A DNA stretch of 64,000 bases from an uncultured Flavobacteriales bacterium (GTDB taxonomy: Bacteria > Bacteroidota > Bacteroidia > Flavobacteriales_D > Parvicellaceae): the NCBI GenBank assembly GCA_943788755.1, contig CALSRM010000001.1, positions 186,001-250,000 on the forward strand, read 5' to 3'. The stretch's first letter is position 1. Each line of letters opens with the position of its first letter. Made by a program: the position numbers and the translations under genes. Positions 1-8,360 of the stretch are shown here, piece after piece. The notes under the pieces are model-generated. The model searched no databases and was not told the origin of the DNA. It was given only the letters and a program-made list of their open reading frames with translations.

Positions 1-2
1 CA

Positions 3-98
3 GTTTTATTGGGTGCTGTTGTTTGGGACCTACTAAATTTAAGAAAACAATCATCACTGCGAATTCGAGAATCGAATGAAGCAATCTCACCAAGTTAG
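3..98 (+). CDS. possible 3' end of a gene entering from the left edge
   Basis: The third reading frame is open from the window edge to a TAG at 96-98. It begins with a hydrophobic stretch (VLLGAVVWDLLNL) followed by a basic, polar tail, as at the C-terminus of a membrane protein. Only about 31 codons are visible and the last part overlaps the palindromic repeat at 57-150, so the true gene end may have been altered by that repeat. The product cannot be identified. The other forward frames give only short peptides, so this is a weak call. Confidence 0.25.
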   Translation, partial: VLLGAVVWDLLNLRKQSSLRIRESNEAISPS

Positions 99-150
99 TG
101 CTTTTCGATGAGATTACTTCGTTATTGTTTTGCAATTTCTGGAAATGACG
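57..150. repeat. diverged palindromic CATTGCGA-type repeat
   Basis: An imperfect inverted repeat pairs GAAGCAATCTC (78-88) with GAGATTACTTC (110-120), 10 of 11 positions. It is flanked by CTGCGAATTC at 57-66 and by GAAATGACG at 142-150. The pieces resemble the CATTGCGAA and GCAATCTC blocks of the clearer copies at 3567-3651 and 18101-18340, in a diverged form. It lies between the left-edge reading frame and the end of xerD. Membership in the same family is an inference from shared motifs. Confidence 0.45.
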
Positions 151-185
151 TTTAACAATGCACACTTGAACAAATAACGAGAAAG

Positions 186-1094
186 CTATTTATCACCCCA
201 TGGATGATGGTCCAAAATCACTTGTTTTAAGAAACTTCTATCTAGGTGTGTGTAAATTTCAGTGGTTGTGATAGATTCGTGTCCTAGCATTTCTTGAACG
301 GCTCTTAAATCAGCTCCGCCTTCCACTAAATGCGTCGCAAATGAATGCCGAAAGGTATGAGGAGATATATTCTTTTCCAGTCCAATCTTTTCTGCTAGTT
401 GTTTAATTATGGTGAAAATCATAACCCTTGTCAATGATTTTCCTCTTCTGTTTAAAAAAACAAAATCTTCAAACCCTTTTTGTATTGTTTGATGAACGCG
501 TACTTCGTTAATATAAATTTTTAATTGTTTCAATGCTTTTCCTCCTATAGGAACAAGTCTTTGTTTATCTCCTTTCCCAATAATTCGCACAAAACCTTCT
601 TGCCAAAATATTTCGGATAGTTGCATTGTAGTAAGTTCTGTTACACGAAGACCGCAGCCGTAAAGTGTTTCAAGTATAGCCAAATTCCTTTCTCCTTGCG
701 CATTACTTCTATCAATAGCGTTTATCAGAGAGTCAACTTCATCAATAGACAGAGTGTCAGGTAGTTTTCTTCCGAGTCTTGGTGATTCTAGTAATTCAGA
801 AGGGTCTACTTTTATCATATCTTCTAAGATCAAGTATTTAAAAAAAGATTTAATTCCTGAGATTATTCGGGCCTGGCTTCTTGCAGATAAACCAATTTCA
901 TTTATCCATTTAATAAAACCCTGTAAGTCATCGATTGATACAGAACTAATTGTTTTTTCTGTTACTAAAATTTGCTGAAAATAGTTAGCTAATTTACCAA
1001 CATCTCGCAAGTAATTAGAAATAGAATTATCTGAAAGTGAACGTTCTAATTTAAGATAAGCCTTAAAGCCTGCTATTGCACTATGCCATGACAT
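186..1094 (-). CDS. xerD: site-specific tyrosine recombinase XerD
   Basis: Tyrosine recombinase of 302 residues, the usual XerC/XerD length, resolving chromosome dimers at dif together with a partner recombinase. The N-terminal SAM-like core-binding domain covers about residues 5-90 and the catalytic domain about 110-295. The full catalytic set is visible: Arg150 (CGLRVTEL), Lys174 (GKGDKQR), His246 and Arg249 (HTFRH), His272 (LGHES) and the nucleophile Tyr281 (IYTHLD). The start ATG at 1094 gives the standard short N-terminus. It stands alone, divergent from tRNA-Ser. It could be XerC rather than XerD, or a single Xer enzyme. A mobile-element integrase is unlikely given the compact length and the lack of att repeats. 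Confidence 0.93.
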   Translation of the reverse strand: MSWHSAIAGFKAYLKLERSLSDNSISNYLRDVGKLANYFQQILVTEKTISSVSIDDLQGFIKWINEIGLSARSQARIISGIKSFFKYLILEDMIKVDPSELLESPRLGRKLPDTLSIDEVDSLINAIDRSNAQGERNLAILETLYGCGLRVTELTTMQLSEIFWQEGFVRIIGKGDKQRLVPIGGKALKQLKIYINEVRVHQTIQKGFEDFVFLNRRGKSLTRVMIFTIIKQLAEKIGLEKNISPHTFRHSFATHLVEGGADLRAVQEMLGHESITTTEIYTHLDRSFLKQVILDHHPWGDK

Positions 1095-1147
1095 AACAAA
1101 GCACTAATGTAGAAATAAAAAAGATATAATGTTTTTTATGAAAACAC

Positions 1148-1177
1148 TTGCATATACAAAAATCCGTTCTATTTTTG
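1148..1177 (+). promoter_or_regulatory. Bacteroidota-type promoter of tRNA-Ser
   Basis: TTG at 1148-1150 and TATTTTTG (fits TAnnTTTG) at 1170-1177, separated by 19 bp. This matches the known primary sigma factor consensus of Bacteroidota. The tRNA begins nine bases downstream, which fits a short 5' leader. Confidence 0.8.
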
Positions 1178-1186
1178 CAGCCACTC

Positions 1187-1271
1187 GGATAGTTGGCAGA
1201 GTGGTCGAATGCACTGGTCTTGAAAACCAGCGTACCGCAAGGTACCGGGGGTTCGAATCCCTCACTGTCCG
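1187..1271 (+). tRNA. tRNA-Ser (anticodon TGA)
   Basis: Class II tRNA with a long variable arm. The acceptor stem GGATAGT (1187-1193) pairs with ACTGTCC (1264-1270), with discriminator G at 1271. The anticodon stem CTGGT/ACCAG (1214-1218 and 1226-1230) encloses the loop CTTGAAA, giving anticodon TGA at 1221-1223. The T arm carries GGTTCGAATCC. The variable arm is GTACCGCAAGGTAC. The 3' CCA is not encoded. The anticodon and long variable arm identify serine, reading UCA and UCG codons. Confidence 0.97.
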
Positions 1272-1277
1272 CAGCTA

Positions 1278-1317
1278 GGGATAACTGAAGATTTAATTCA
1301 GTTATCCCTTTTTTTTT
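1278..1317 (+). terminator. intrinsic terminator after tRNA-Ser
   Basis: A perfect 12 bp stem, GGGATAACTGAA (1278-1289) with TTCAGTTATCCC (1297-1308), is followed by nine T residues (1309-1317). It closes the single-tRNA transcription unit. Confidence 0.92.
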
Positions 1318-1405
1318 CTGTTATCCTAATTAGCTGTGGTCCGTAAGCTTTTATTTTATCATTCAAAGATTCAGTCTAACCATTAGCACTCTATCGTCAA
1401 AATAC

Positions 1406-1413
1406 TATATTTG
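1406..1413 (+). promoter_or_regulatory. candidate -7 promoter element upstream of the glycosyltransferase pair
   Basis: TATATTTG fits TAnnTTTG and lies ten bases before the ATG at 1424. No good TTG is seen at the expected upstream distance, so only the -7 part is supported. Transcription would start very near the start codon. Confidence 0.4.
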
Positions 1414-1423
1414 TTAGAATTAT

Positions 1424-2398
1424 ATGGAAATAGAAAACCAAAATATTCAAATATCAATTGTTGTCCCTTTGTTCAATGAAGAAGAATCTATCGGTGAATT
1501 GACTGATTGGATTGACCAGGTCTGTACTGAGAATAATTTCAATTATGAGATTATAATGGTTGATGATGGTAGTACTGATAATTCTTGGAAGAAGGTTGAA
1601 GAGTTAATGGTTTCTAATAATAAAATTAAAGGAATTTCATTTCGCAGGAATTATGGAAAATCAGCCGCATTAAATGTTGCTTTTGAAGCTGTAAAAGGAG
1701 ATGCTGTAATTACTATGGACGCGGATTTACAAGATAGTCCAGATGAGATTCCTGAGTTGTATCAAATGGTTAAGGAAGAAGGTTTTGATATTGTGTCTGG
1801 TTGGAAAAAGAAACGATATGATCCGATAACTAAAACTATTCCTACTAAATTATATAATGCTACAACTCGAAGGGTAAGTGGAATAAAACTACATGATATG
1901 AATTGTGGTTTAAAAGCTTACAAGAAAGAAGTGGTAAAATCCATAGAAGTTTATGGAGAAATGCATCGTTACATTCCTGTTATTGCAAAATGGGCAGGAT
2001 TTAATAAAATCGGTGAAAAAGTTGTGCAACATCAAGAAAGAAAATATGGGAAAACGAAATTTGGTTTAGAAAGGTTTCTTTTTGGGTTTTTAGATTTGTT
2101 TAGCATAACATTTATTGGCCGATTTGGAAAAAGACCTATGCACTTTTTTGGAACAATAGGAACCTTGATGTTCGTTATTGGATTTGGTTTTGCATTTTGG
2201 ATTGGAATTGACAAGTTATTTATAGATACAACAGGAACTTTAATTGCATCAAGACCAAGTTTTTATATCGCATTGACTTGTATGATTCTCGGTGTCCAAA
2301 TGTTTTTAGCTGGTTTCTTAGGAGAAATGCTTGCTCGGAATTCTCCTAATCGAAACATCTACTTAATCAAAGCGAAAACATCTAATTTGGATGACTAA
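1424..2398 (+). CDS. family 2 glycosyltransferase, polyprenyl-phosphate sugar transferase type (DPM1/GtrB-like)
   Basis: Transfers a sugar from a nucleotide donor, most likely onto a polyprenyl phosphate at the inner face of the cytoplasmic membrane. The GT-A domain fills about residues 8-230, with VDDGSTD (Asp47-Asp48) and the metal-binding DAD at 99-101 followed by LQDSPDEIPEL, typical of the DPM1/GtrB/ArnC group. Two membrane helices follow at about 240-262 and 278-302. The length of 324 residues is normal. The gene overlaps the next glycosyltransferase by eight bases, so the two are probably co-translated and act in one envelope glycan or lipid pathway. Sugar and acceptor cannot be read from the sequence. 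Confidence 0.88.
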   Translation: MEIENQNIQISIVVPLFNEEESIGELTDWIDQVCTENNFNYEIIMVDDGSTDNSWKKVEELMVSNNKIKGISFRRNYGKSAALNVAFEAVKGDAVITMDADLQDSPDEIPELYQMVKEEGFDIVSGWKKKRYDPITKTIPTKLYNATTRRVSGIKLHDMNCGLKAYKKEVVKSIEVYGEMHRYIPVIAKWAGFNKIGEKVVQHQERKYGKTKFGLERFLFGFLDLFSITFIGRFGKRPMHFFGTIGTLMFVIGFGFAFWIGIDKLFIDTTGTLIASRPSFYIALTCMILGVQMFLAGFLGEMLARNSPNRNIYLIKAKTSNLDD

Positions 2399-3524
2399 CC
2401 GAAAGAAAGTTGTTATTGTTGGTCCTGCTTTTCCCCTAAGAGGTGGAATAGCAAATTTTAATGAAGCTTTATCGAGAGAAATGAACCTGAAAGGCTATGA
2501 GACAGAGTTGGTGTCATTCTCCTATCAATACCCCAAATTTCTTTTTCCTGGTAAGACCCAGTTTGCAGAAGGTAAAGGTCCAGAAGATTTGAAAATTTTC
2601 ACAAGAATTAACGCTGTCAGTCCATTAAATTGGATGAAAACGGCAAAGTTTATTGCCACTTTAAAACCTGATTATGTTATCATTCGTTTTTGGTTACCAT
2701 TTATGGGGCCAGCACTCGGCACAATAGCCGGAAAATTGCTTAAGAAAGGAGTTAAGGTTTTAGCGATTACTGATAATGTTATACCTCACGAGAGTAGGTT
2801 AGGAGATAGATGGTTTACTAAATACTTTGTTAAAAGATGTGACGGGTTTATTACGCTTTCTAAATCTGTATTGGAAGATATTTCTCAATTTACTGATAAC
2901 CAAAAAAAAATAATGTTGCCGCATCCTGTGTATAATATTTTTGGAGAATCTGTAAGTAGGAGAGTCGGTATTGAGAAATTGAACTTAGATGATAATTCAA
3001 AATACATCTTGTTTTTTGGGTTGATTCGAGCTTACAAAGGGTTAGATTTAGCTTTAAAAGCTTTGCAAGATTCTCGAATTAAAGAATTAGGGATAAAGCT
3101 TATTATAGCAGGAGAATTTTACGACAAACAGGAAAAGTATTCGGAGTTATTAAAAGCTACTAAAACATCGGTTTTATTGTACGATCACTACATTCCCCAA
3201 GATGAGGTAAGGTATTATTTCGCAGCTGCAGATTGTGTTGTGCAGCCTTATAAGACAGCCACACAGAGTGGCATTACACAAGTAGCTTATAATTTCAATA
3301 AACCAATGATAGTTACTAATGTGGGCGGTTTACCTGAGATTGTAGCACACGAGAAGGTGGGTTATGTTGCCGAACTAAACGAAACTGCCATTGCGGATGC
3401 GATTGTTCGTTTTTACACTGAGAACAAAAAAGCTGAATTTGAAAAGAACGTAGAGCTAGAGAAAGAGAAATTCTCTTGGGAATATTTTATTGACAGTTTA
3501 GCTGATTTTGAAGAAGGGGTTTAA
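2391..3524 (+). CDS. family 4 glycosyltransferase (GT-B fold)
   Basis: Glycosyltransferase of 377 residues. The N-terminal Rossmann half opens with VVIVGPAFPLRGGIANFNEA, carrying the glycine-rich acceptor loop of GT4 enzymes. The C-terminal half has LIIAGEFY, then YFAAADCVVQPYKTATQSGI with the usual donor-binding region, and PMIVTNVGGLPEIV. No signal peptide or transmembrane segment is seen, so it acts at the cytoplasmic face of the membrane. The start overlaps the end of the upstream GT2 gene, indicating one operon. It is likely to work on the same polysaccharide or glycolipid, but the substrate is not predictable. Confidence 0.88.
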   Translation: MTNRKKVVIVGPAFPLRGGIANFNEALSREMNLKGYETELVSFSYQYPKFLFPGKTQFAEGKGPEDLKIFTRINAVSPLNWMKTAKFIATLKPDYVIIRFWLPFMGPALGTIAGKLLKKGVKVLAITDNVIPHESRLGDRWFTKYFVKRCDGFITLSKSVLEDISQFTDNQKKIMLPHPVYNIFGESVSRRVGIEKLNLDDNSKYILFFGLIRAYKGLDLALKALQDSRIKELGIKLIIAGEFYDKQEKYSELLKATKTSVLLYDHYIPQDEVRYYFAAADCVVQPYKTATQSGITQVAYNFNKPMIVTNVGGLPEIVAHEKVGYVAELNETAIADAIVRFYTENKKAEFEKNVELEKEKFSWEYFIDSLADFEEGV

Positions 3525-3981
3525 TTATCAAGCATCAAACCTAGTGTCCACTAAACCATACCCAGTGTCATTGCGAAGGCGCAGCCAGCGGCAATCTCGC
3601 GTTGAGTGATCAGATTTCCGCACTTTGCTAAAACGCAAAGTCCGCTATGACGGCACGCTGAGGGATGACAATTGGGGAACGACACGTGCAGCGGTAATTG
3701 GGGCGACAACAAACAGAGCCATGGCGAATGGGACAAAAAGGAGGCACAACAGCTCAATCAACGATCATTACGTTGGGAAAATCAACATTAATCTCTAGCA
3801 ATGAATCAGAGGTTTTACTTGAATATAAAGTCCTTGTTTTTAATTGTTTGTAAGTCTCAGGGTTGTATATGTAAATTGACCTTCAGCTTCGTTGGGTAAG
3901 TCAATGTCTGCATTCGGAAATTGTCGTTTTTCCAGATTGAGATAAGGTTATATTTTTGCATCAGAACAAAAGTGAGGTGTT
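3525..3981. other. gene-free stretch with one palindromic repeat
   Basis: 457 bp without a convincing gene. Its left part (about 3560-3770) is clearly GC-richer than the surroundings and contains the inverted copy of the CATTGCGAA repeat. The right part is AT-rich leader sequence for the response regulator, with TATTTTTG at 3951-3958 as a candidate -7 promoter element. A 68-codon reading frame on the minus strand at 3551-3757 is a by-product of the repeat. Confidence 0.7.
3567..3651 (-). repeat. palindromic CATTGCGAA element, inverted relative to the 18.2 kb array
   Basis: The block begins GTCATTGCGAAGGCGCAGC and ends CGCTATGAC. Read on the minus strand it follows one unit of the 18.1-18.3 kb array block by block: the terminal CATTGCGAAGGCGCAGC, the inner GCGGCAATC and AGATT parts, and the hairpin ACTTTGC-TAAAAC-GCAAAGT type core at 3620-3640. 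It is higher in GC than the flanks. Structure and dispersed copies suggest a REP- or MITE-like element moved in trans. Confidence 0.75.
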
Positions 3982-4350
3982 ATGGGGAAATTATTGACAA
4001 TTGAGGATGATGTTTTGTTACGTGAAACGTTAACGGAAATATTAGAAGTTTATGGACATACTGTTGTTCAAGCAGAAGACGGAGAGGAAGGGATAGAGAT
4101 GTTCTCTGAATCATCTCCTGACTTAGTATTGTGCGATATTAATATGCCCAAAATGGACGGTTTCGAAGTGTTGAAAAAGCTAAAGGTTATTGTTGGAGAA
4201 GCTGATATGCCTCCGTTTATTTTCTTGTCAGCCAAAACTGAAAAGAAAAATATACAACATGCTTTAGATTTAGGTGCTGTAGATTTTGTTTCAAAGCCAT
4301 ATTCTGCACCGGAATTATTGAAGCTCATAGACTCAAGGTTGAATGTTTAA
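3982..4350 (+). CDS. single-domain response regulator (CheY-like receiver)
   Basis: A 122-residue receiver domain with no output domain. Acidic pocket Glu8-Asp9-Asp10, phospho-acceptor Asp52 (LCDINMPKMDG), Ser83 and Lys105 (FVSKPY) are all present, so phosphorylation should work. It is the only receiver in the window and lies just before six histidine kinases that lack receivers of their own. A role as shared phospho-acceptor or relay protein for those kinases is an inference from position. As a stand-alone receiver it must act through protein contacts. Confidence 0.93.
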   Translation: MGKLLTIEDDVLLRETLTEILEVYGHTVVQAEDGEEGIEMFSESSPDLVLCDINMPKMDGFEVLKKLKVIVGEADMPPFIFLSAKTEKKNIQHALDLGAVDFVSKPYSAPELLKLIDSRLNV

Positions 4351-4478
4351 ATTCGCTAGTGTATAACCAACAAAGGTTATCAAAATGATGGATAGCTTTA
4401 ATGGTTTAGTGCTAAAATCACTATAACCATTAAGAATATAAGAAATTTCTTTGCGAAGAGTCCAGGTTTCTTGGGATT

Positions 4479-4967
4479 ATGGTGAGCAATTATTGGGCTA
4501 ATATCTTAATAAAAATGATTATGAGTAGGGTGGATGATTTTTATAAATCTTTAAAAGAAGCTACTGAGCACCAAACTAGATGCTCTAAAGCTTGGTTAGT
4601 ATCAAATGATGTAATATTTGTAGAGTGCAAAGAGCGTGCTGAAATTGAGTTAGAAGATGCAAAAGAAGATATGCAACTTTCCGAAAAATTGGTAGCGGAG
4701 GTTAATTACTTTGCAACAATCATCAATACTGCTAATATTAAAAGTATCTCAAAAGAAGCGAGGGACTGGTATTCTCAATCCCAGAATGACAACCCGCGCA
4801 ATGTAAGCGTGGCATTAATCGTAAATTCATTTTATACCAGAATCATTGCTAATTTCTTTCTTGGATTTAAGAATTCAAGAACGGAAATGAAAATTTTTAA
4901 TGAAAAAGATGTCGCTATTGAATGGCTATATGAACAATTAGATTTTAATGCAAGCTTTGGTGGATAA
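4479..4967 (+). CDS. STAS/SpoIIAA-like domain protein (tentative)
   Basis: 162 residues without signal peptide or membrane helix. The pattern of N-terminal beta strands (DVIFVECKERAEIELEDAK), a central EARDWY segment and the C-terminal RIIANFFLGF ... TEMKIFNEKDVAIEWL matches a group of small Bacteroidota proteins with a STAS- or SpoIIAA-like fold that often sit beside kinases. Several starts are possible; Met15 at 4521 (MSRVDDFYKS) would remove an unusual hydrophobic leader. The stop overlaps the start of the PAS-domain gene by 20 bases, suggesting coupled translation. The domain call rests on pattern memory, not a search. Confidence 0.6.
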   Translation: MVSNYWANILIKMIMSRVDDFYKSLKEATEHQTRCSKAWLVSNDVIFVECKERAEIELEDAKEDMQLSEKLVAEVNYFATIINTANIKSISKEARDWYSQSQNDNPRNVSVALIVNSFYTRIIANFFLGFKNSRTEMKIFNEKDVAIEWLYEQLDFNASFGG

Positions 4968-6579
4968 TCGCTTTCATCAAATACAAGAGTTTTTAATTCA
5001 ATTGGCTTCTGGTAATTTCGATTACAACGTCAGTCCTTCAGGGTCACAAGATGAATTAGATGCTGTGATTTTGGGTATAAATATGCTGGGTGAGGAGCTC
5101 AAGTCCTCTCAAGAAAAGTATACTGCTCTTTTTGAACATGCAGGCGACGCGATTTTAATCTTTAGTGCTACTTCCAATAAGTTTGTTGATTCAAATAAAG
5201 CCGCCACAGAGTTGCTTGGCTTTTCTGCAGAAGATATTCGACTTCTAACTATAGTAGATCTATTTCCAAAAGAGGAAAAGGCGAGTATGGAAAGTGAAAT
5301 TACTGACTTAAAAAGTATTGGTCAAACACATTTTGATACGAAAATCGAAACCAAAGATGGAAAGTTGACGGATGTTTCTTTTTTAGCAAAGCTATTGCCT
5401 TATGGGAATGATGAATTTTTTCAGTTATCTCTTAGGGATATAACCGAGTCAAAAAAGGTTTCCAATAATTTCAATAAAAAAAATACAGAATTAGAGAAAG
5501 CTCAAAAAGAAATTAGTGAATTATCGAAATTTCCTTCAGAGAATCCAAATCCAATTTTAAGGTTTAATGAAAAATTTGAACTCGTTTATAAAAATGCGGC
5601 GAGTATTATAAATTTTCTATCAGATTTTAAGATCAAAGAAAACAAATTAAACGATCGCGTTTTACTAGGTTATTTCAAGAAAATTCAAGAAAATAGGAAT
5701 TCCGAAAGGATTATTCAGACTAGAAATAAAAGGCATTATTCGCTAACCTTGGTATATGTTGAAGAATTTAATTATATAAATATTTACGCTTCTGACATTA
5801 CCAATTTTATCAATCAAGTAAAAGAAAATGAAAAAAGCCTTATTGGTTTAAAGGATGAAATTCAAAGTCAAAAAGATTTTTATGAACGGATACTGAATAG
5901 TATACCTTCTGATGTTGCAGTATTTGATAAGAAACATCGATATCTATTTGTTAATCCGAATGGAATTCAAGATCCTGTAACTCGAAATTTTCTAATTGGG
6001 AAGGATGATTTTGATTATGTTAATTTTAAGGGGATTTCAGATGAAAAAGCAGTTGAACGCCGCAAGCTTTTCAATAGAATAATGAGAACTAAAACACCTG
6101 AAACCTGGTTAGACGAATTTACTCTTAAAAATGGGAGACGAAAAGTAGTGTTAAGAAGCTTTAATCCTATATTAGATGAGAAGGGTAAATTTCGTTTCGT
6201 AATAGGTTATGGAACCGATATTACTAAGCGTGTTATAGCTGAAGAGGAAAACACCAAATTGTCTTTCGTTGCCAAAAACACGAACAATGGTGTTCTCATG
6301 TTAAATAACAATAGAGAAATAACCTGGGCCAACGATGCTTTTTTAGAGCGCTCTGGTTATTCTTTGAGTGAGATAATTGGTAAAAATTCTACTTATTATT
6401 TGTTTGATAAAACGAGTGTTTCGTTTTATGAAAAAGTGAGTATAGCAATGGATAAGCAGAAAAAAATTTCTGTGGAGTTAGTGCGAAAATCCAAGAATGG
6501 TAATGAGTATTGGGTAGATTTAAACATTCAGCCTTTATTCGATAATGCTAAAAAGCTTATGGGGTTTCATGTTTGTTGA
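4948..6579 (+). CDS. multi-PAS sensor region of a histidine kinase (N-terminal part, frameshifted)
   Basis: 543 residues, cytosolic. A HAMP-like segment (about 8-52, ASGNFDYNV ... DELDAVILGINMLGEEL) is followed by four PAS-like domains at about 58-168, 195-285, 305-427 and 437-540. The frame then ends abruptly after KKLMGF. The reading frame one base ahead continues as MFVEFDITDR, the expected PAS exit sequence, and runs into the kinase of the next entry. Removing one G from the GGGG run at 6561-6564 joins both into one protein of about 840 residues. So this is the sensor part of a kinase split by one extra base. PAS ligands are not predictable. Confidence 0.85.
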   Translation: MQALVDNRFHQIQEFLIQLASGNFDYNVSPSGSQDELDAVILGINMLGEELKSSQEKYTALFEHAGDAILIFSATSNKFVDSNKAATELLGFSAEDIRLLTIVDLFPKEEKASMESEITDLKSIGQTHFDTKIETKDGKLTDVSFLAKLLPYGNDEFFQLSLRDITESKKVSNNFNKKNTELEKAQKEISELSKFPSENPNPILRFNEKFELVYKNAASIINFLSDFKIKENKLNDRVLLGYFKKIQENRNSERIIQTRNKRHYSLTLVYVEEFNYINIYASDITNFINQVKENEKSLIGLKDEIQSQKDFYERILNSIPSDVAVFDKKHRYLFVNPNGIQDPVTRNFLIGKDDFDYVNFKGISDEKAVERRKLFNRIMRTKTPETWLDEFTLKNGRRKVVLRSFNPILDEKGKFRFVIGYGTDITKRVIAEEENTKLSFVAKNTNNGVLMLNNNREITWANDAFLERSGYSLSEIIGKNSTYYLFDKTSVSFYEKVSIAMDKQKKISVELVRKSKNGNEYWVDLNIQPLFDNAKKLMGFHVC

Positions 6580-7474
6580 ATTTGACATTACAGATAGAAT
6601 AGTGAACAAGCAAACAATTGAGAATCTTAATGTAATCCTAGAAAATCGTGTTCAAGAAAAAACGAAGGAACTCAGAGCAAACGAACTAAAATTGGAAAAT
6701 TCGTTAAGCAAGGAAAAAGAGCGAACAATAGCATTGAGAAATAGTGAAAAGAAGTTAAAAAAGTCATTAATCAAAGAAAAAGAGTTAAGTAATTTAAAAG
6801 CTAGCTTTGTTACTGTTGCATCACATCAGTTTAGAACACCTTTAGCAGTCATTCAGTCAAATACGCATTTAATGGAAATGTTTAATAGTATGGAAAAAAA
6901 ACAAACGCCTGAAAAGTATGCGCAAGTATCTGCCCGCATCACATCGGCAATTTCCACAATGACGTCTCTAATGGATGATGTACTTACACTTGGTAAGCTC
7001 AATTCAGGAAAGGTAACTTATTCTCCTGCCTATTTGGATTTGGTTATGTTCTGTAAAACCTTGGCAGAGGAATATGATTCGGTTCAAGCAGATGGCAGAA
7101 GTATAAATGTCGCGATAAAAGGAAAAGCTTACGAGGTATATTTAGATGCAAAATTGCTTGAGCATACTTTGTCTAATTTGATCAGTAATGCTTTTAAATA
7201 TTCTGTAGGTAAAGATAATCCTGAGTTGATTATACACTTTAAAGCCAAAGAAGTGTCTTTATTAGTGAAAGATTACGGTATAGGTATTCCTAAAGAGCAA
7301 TCTTTGCATCTGTTTGATGCTTTTTTTCGTGCAGATAATGTTACAGAAATTCAAGGTACAGGATTGGGGTTGAACATTGCAAAAGAATATGTTGAAGTTA
7401 ATAAGGGTGCCATTTCCGCTAGATCAATACTTGGAGAAGGTAGCTGTTTTGAAATAATATTTAAAAAAAGATAA
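6545..7474 (+). CDS. histidine kinase core belonging to the upstream PAS region (C-terminal part, frameshifted)
   Basis: 309 codons. The first codons before MFVEFDITDR are an out-of-frame artefact; real homology starts there. A long coiled coil (about 20-85) leads to the HisKA dimerisation domain with His94 (ASHQFRTPL) and to the HATPase domain with N box (HTLSNLISNAFKYS), G1 (VKDYGIGIP) and G2 (GTGLGLNIAKEYVE). All ATP-binding motifs are intact. Unless ribosomes shift or re-start at the ATG at 6545, the kinase would not be made in fusion with its PAS sensors. First of six closely related kinase cores in a row. Confidence 0.85.
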   Translation: MLKSLWGFMFVEFDITDRIVNKQTIENLNVILENRVQEKTKELRANELKLENSLSKEKERTIALRNSEKKLKKSLIKEKELSNLKASFVTVASHQFRTPLAVIQSNTHLMEMFNSMEKKQTPEKYAQVSARITSAISTMTSLMDDVLTLGKLNSGKVTYSPAYLDLVMFCKTLAEEYDSVQADGRSINVAIKGKAYEVYLDAKLLEHTLSNLISNAFKYSVGKDNPELIIHFKAKEVSLLVKDYGIGIPKEQSLHLFDAFFRADNVTEIQGTGLGLNIAKEYVEVNKGAISARSILGEGSCFEIIFKKR

Positions 7475-7477
7475 ATT

Positions 7478-8014
7478 ATGAAAGGAATTGTATTTACAGA
7501 ATTTTTAGAGTTAGTTGAAAATGAATTTGGTTTGGACGTGGTTCAGCAGATAATTGATGAATGCGAACTTGATTCCGAAGGTGTTTATACCTCTGTTGGA
7601 ACCTACAGCCATAAAGACATGTTCAAAATGGTCGCAAAACTTTCCGAAATAAAAGGGCTTCCCGTTCCAGCTTTGTTAATGGTTTTTGGTGAATATTTTT
7701 TCACTACCCTAAAAACCAAATATCCTATGTTTATGGAAAAGCCAAATTTGTTTAGCTTTTTAAACTCAATAGACCAATATATTCACCCTGAAGTTTTAAA
7801 GCTTTATCCGGATGCTGAGTTACCTCGATTTGAAGCTGAAATGAAAGATGAAAATGAGATGGTGTTAAATTACTATTCATCAAGAAAAATGTCTGATTTA
7901 GCCATTGGGCTCATAAAAGGAGCTGCTGCACATTTTGAAGAGAATGTGGACGTCGTAAAAATAGGAGAAGAGGGTGATGGTGAAAAAGTTAGATTACAGG
8001 TCAATAAAATTTGA
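7478..8014 (+). CDS. H-NOX heme-based nitric oxide sensor
   Basis: 178 residues, the usual length of a free-standing H-NOX (heme NO-binding) protein. The proximal heme ligand His103 (YIHPEVLK), the conserved Pro116 and the heme-propionate motif YxSxR (Tyr132, Ser134, Arg136) are present. Five residues after that Arg, where oxygen-binding H-NOX proteins have Tyr, there is Leu141, so a nitric-oxide-selective pocket is expected. The gene is followed directly by a histidine kinase, the classical H-NOX/kinase arrangement in which ligand-bound H-NOX controls autophosphorylation. It starts three bases after the previous kinase ends. Confidence 0.93.
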   Translation: MKGIVFTEFLELVENEFGLDVVQQIIDECELDSEGVYTSVGTYSHKDMFKMVAKLSEIKGLPVPALLMVFGEYFFTTLKTKYPMFMEKPNLFSFLNSIDQYIHPEVLKLYPDAELPRFEAEMKDENEMVLNYYSSRKMSDLAIGLIKGAAAHFEENVDVVKIGEEGDGEKVRLQVNKI

Positions 8015-8021
8015 ATTTGTT

Positions 8022-8360
8022 ATGAACCCTGAATTAATCGAAAAAGCTCGTCAAAGAGAAGTTGCAGCGCGTAAAGCGGCAGAGCAACTGCTTGAGTCAA
8101 AAAGTATTGAATTATATAATTCAATGCAAAGCTTAGCTATTTCCAATAAAGAATTGGAAGAGTCGCTGCTGCGGGAAAAAGAGCTGGGACTCTTAAAGTC
8201 GAGTTTTATTACTGTGGCATCTCATCAGTTTAGAACTCCTCTCGCAGTTATTCAGTCTAATGCTGAGTTGCTCGAGATGCTAAACAATCAAGGAGTTAAA
8301 CAGGAGCCTGAAAAGTATGCAGTTGTAACTAACGGATTACAGAAGCAATCTCTAAAATGA
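8022..8360 (+). CDS. H-NOX-associated histidine kinase, N-terminal part (frameshifted)
   Basis: Begins eight bases after the H-NOX stop with MNPELIEKARQREVAARKAA; an upstream in-frame GTG/ATG at 7974/7977 overlapping H-NOX is the alternative. A coiled coil leads to the first HisKA helix with the phospho-acceptor His (ASHQFRTPL). The frame is lost after VVTN: the sequence AACGGATT reads as AAC CGG ATT in the paralogues, so one C is missing at 8333. After that the frame closes at 8360. The restored protein would be about 280 residues with no sensor of its own, in line with sensing through the partner H-NOX. Confidence 0.85.
   Translation: MNPELIEKARQREVAARKAAEQLLESKSIELYNSMQSLAISNKELEESLLREKELGLLKSSFITVASHQFRTPLAVIQSNAELLEMLNNQGVKQEPEKYAVVTNGLQKQSLK

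Noticed and set aside
186-1271. Integrative element at tRNA-Ser with an adjacent integrase
   Set aside because: The recombinase has the housekeeping Xer length and motifs, points away from the tRNA, and no copy of the tRNA 3' end was seen elsewhere in the window.
3551-3757. 68-codon minus-strand reading frame
   Set aside because: It runs through the palindromic repeat and GC-rich flank; composition is Cys/Ser/Pro-rich and unlike the neighbours.
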